Assembly (NCBI GenBank): GCA_900764225.1
Contig: CAAFNG010000113.1
Coordinates: 1 to 7,924, forward strand
Direction of reading: 5' to 3'
Length of the DNA: 7,924 bases
DNA from: Lachnospiraceae bacterium
GTDB taxonomy: Bacteria; Bacillota; Clostridia; Lachnospirales; Lachnospiraceae
Both the position numbers and the translations under genes were made by a program. Of this stretch, positions 7,343 through 7,924 are shown in pieces. Numbering within the stretch: the first letter of the stretch is position 1; each line of letters opens with the position of its first letter. Under the pieces are notes generated by a model. It did not search any database. It was not told the DNA's origin and saw only the letters and a program-made list of their open reading frames with translations.

Positions 7343-7895
7343 TTATTTAACCGGAATCCCTCTGAATATATTTCTGGAGAAATCCATAGCCGCTTCATTT
7401 TCCCTGCATGTATCCAATATTATGTTATCTGTAGATTCTTCATCGATATGTACAACTTCACTTGAAAGTTTCACTAATTCATCCATACTTAACAGAGCAT
7501 CTACCTGCGCATCAAAGCAGGATTTATTTTCCTCGTTTTCCTTTTTATCTGCCTTTGTTGTTGCCACAATATGATTGTTTGCAATGTAATTTTCTCTTCC
7601 GGACACCAAACGAATGATTATCGGTTTTACGCCTGCCGGTTTCAGATATTGCTGTTCAATTGTCTCTGAAATGTGATTAGCAATCAGGGAATTGCTGCTT
7701 CCCTGAATATGAATCAACCCAAAATCATCCTCTAATCCATTATCATATGCCAGCATAGGCGGCCATGGTTCATGATCTCTGAGAAAATGATTGGAAGATA
7801 TGAGATTCTCTCTGCAGCTTTCCATTATCAGCATTCCCGGATAAAAAGAATGAAATCTGTTTGCAGTTACTGATGATCTAAGAACACCCTTAAGA
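7343..7895 (-). CDS. GH91 inulin fructotransferase / difructose anhydride III hydrolase, C-terminal part
   Basis: The last 183 residues of a right-handed parallel beta-helix enzyme of family GH91, usually 400-450 residues. Members convert inulin to difructose anhydride III or I, or hydrolyse difructose anhydride III to inulobiose. Residues 1-76 follow the Arthrobacter inulin fructotransferases as I remember them: KGVLRSSVTANRFHSFYPGM, ENLISSNHFLRDHEPW, DNGLEDDFGLIHI, NSLIANHISE, with N-rich turns of successive coils. PAGVKPIIIRLVSG (about 86-99) and FDAQVDALLSMDEL (about 127-140) also match. The catalytic acids reported for the Bacillus enzyme lie before this part, so transferase and hydrolase cannot be told apart, and a signal peptide cannot be judged. 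The open frame continues to 7924, but its first ten codons (MGSEMCIRDS) come from adapter. Same strand as the permease and GH172 genes. Confidence 0.9.
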
Positions 7896-7924
7896 CTGTC
7901 TCTTATACACATCTCCGAGCCCAC
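7896..7924 (-). other. Illumina Nextera i7-side adapter (not genomic)
   Basis: Positions 7896-7914 are the reverse complement of the Tn5 mosaic end and 7915-7924 (CCGAGCCCAC) the start of the Nextera read-2 arm. Read on the minus strand it encodes MGSEMCIRDS with the last genomic base, a well-known adapter-derived false N-terminus in protein databases. Genomic sequence ends at 7895. Confidence 0.98.

Overview
The window looks like a Clostridia genome, most likely a gut Lachnospiraceae relative. It carries the Gram-positive heat-shock order hrcA-grpE-dnaK behind a perfect CIRCE operator. GrpE ends in the RHSMVKV variant that I associate with this group. The base composition is moderate. The genus cannot be fixed from the sequence. 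Both ends are Illumina Nextera adapter (1-51 and 7896-7924), so only 52-7895 is biological.

Region 1 (52-2493, minus strand) is the heat-shock operon. A sigma-A type promoter and CIRCE precede hrcA, then grpE with a GTG start, then dnaK, which is cut by the window end after 185 codons. HrcA represses its own operon through CIRCE. GrpE is the nucleotide-exchange factor for DnaK.

Region 2 (2530-5622, minus strand) is a carbohydrate-uptake cluster read towards hrcA: a MalG-type ABC permease lacking its N-terminus, a GH172 (DUF2961) glycoside hydrolase with no signal peptide, and a lipoprotein solute-binding protein. The cluster ends in an intrinsic terminator that overlaps the last codons of the binding protein.

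Region 3 (5623-7257, plus strand) is an IS1380-family insertion sequence of 1635 bp. It has near-perfect terminal inverted repeats and unusual subterminal hairpins. Its transposase is broken by three separate one-base deletions, although the DDE triad and the Y(2)R(3)E(6)K signature can still be read.

Region 4 (7258-7895, minus strand) holds the C-terminal 183 residues of a GH91 enzyme (inulin fructotransferase or difructose anhydride III hydrolase).

The most interesting reading is that regions 2 and 4 are one pathway. GH91 enzymes make or open difructose dianhydrides, and the founding GH172 enzyme synthesises and hydrolyses difructose dianhydride I. The ABC transporter between them would import the sugar. 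This would be a fructan / difructose dianhydride utilisation locus. The insertion sequence lies inside it, there is no target duplication, and the permease N-terminus is missing, so either an IS-adjacent deletion occurred or the contig was wrongly joined at a repeated IS.
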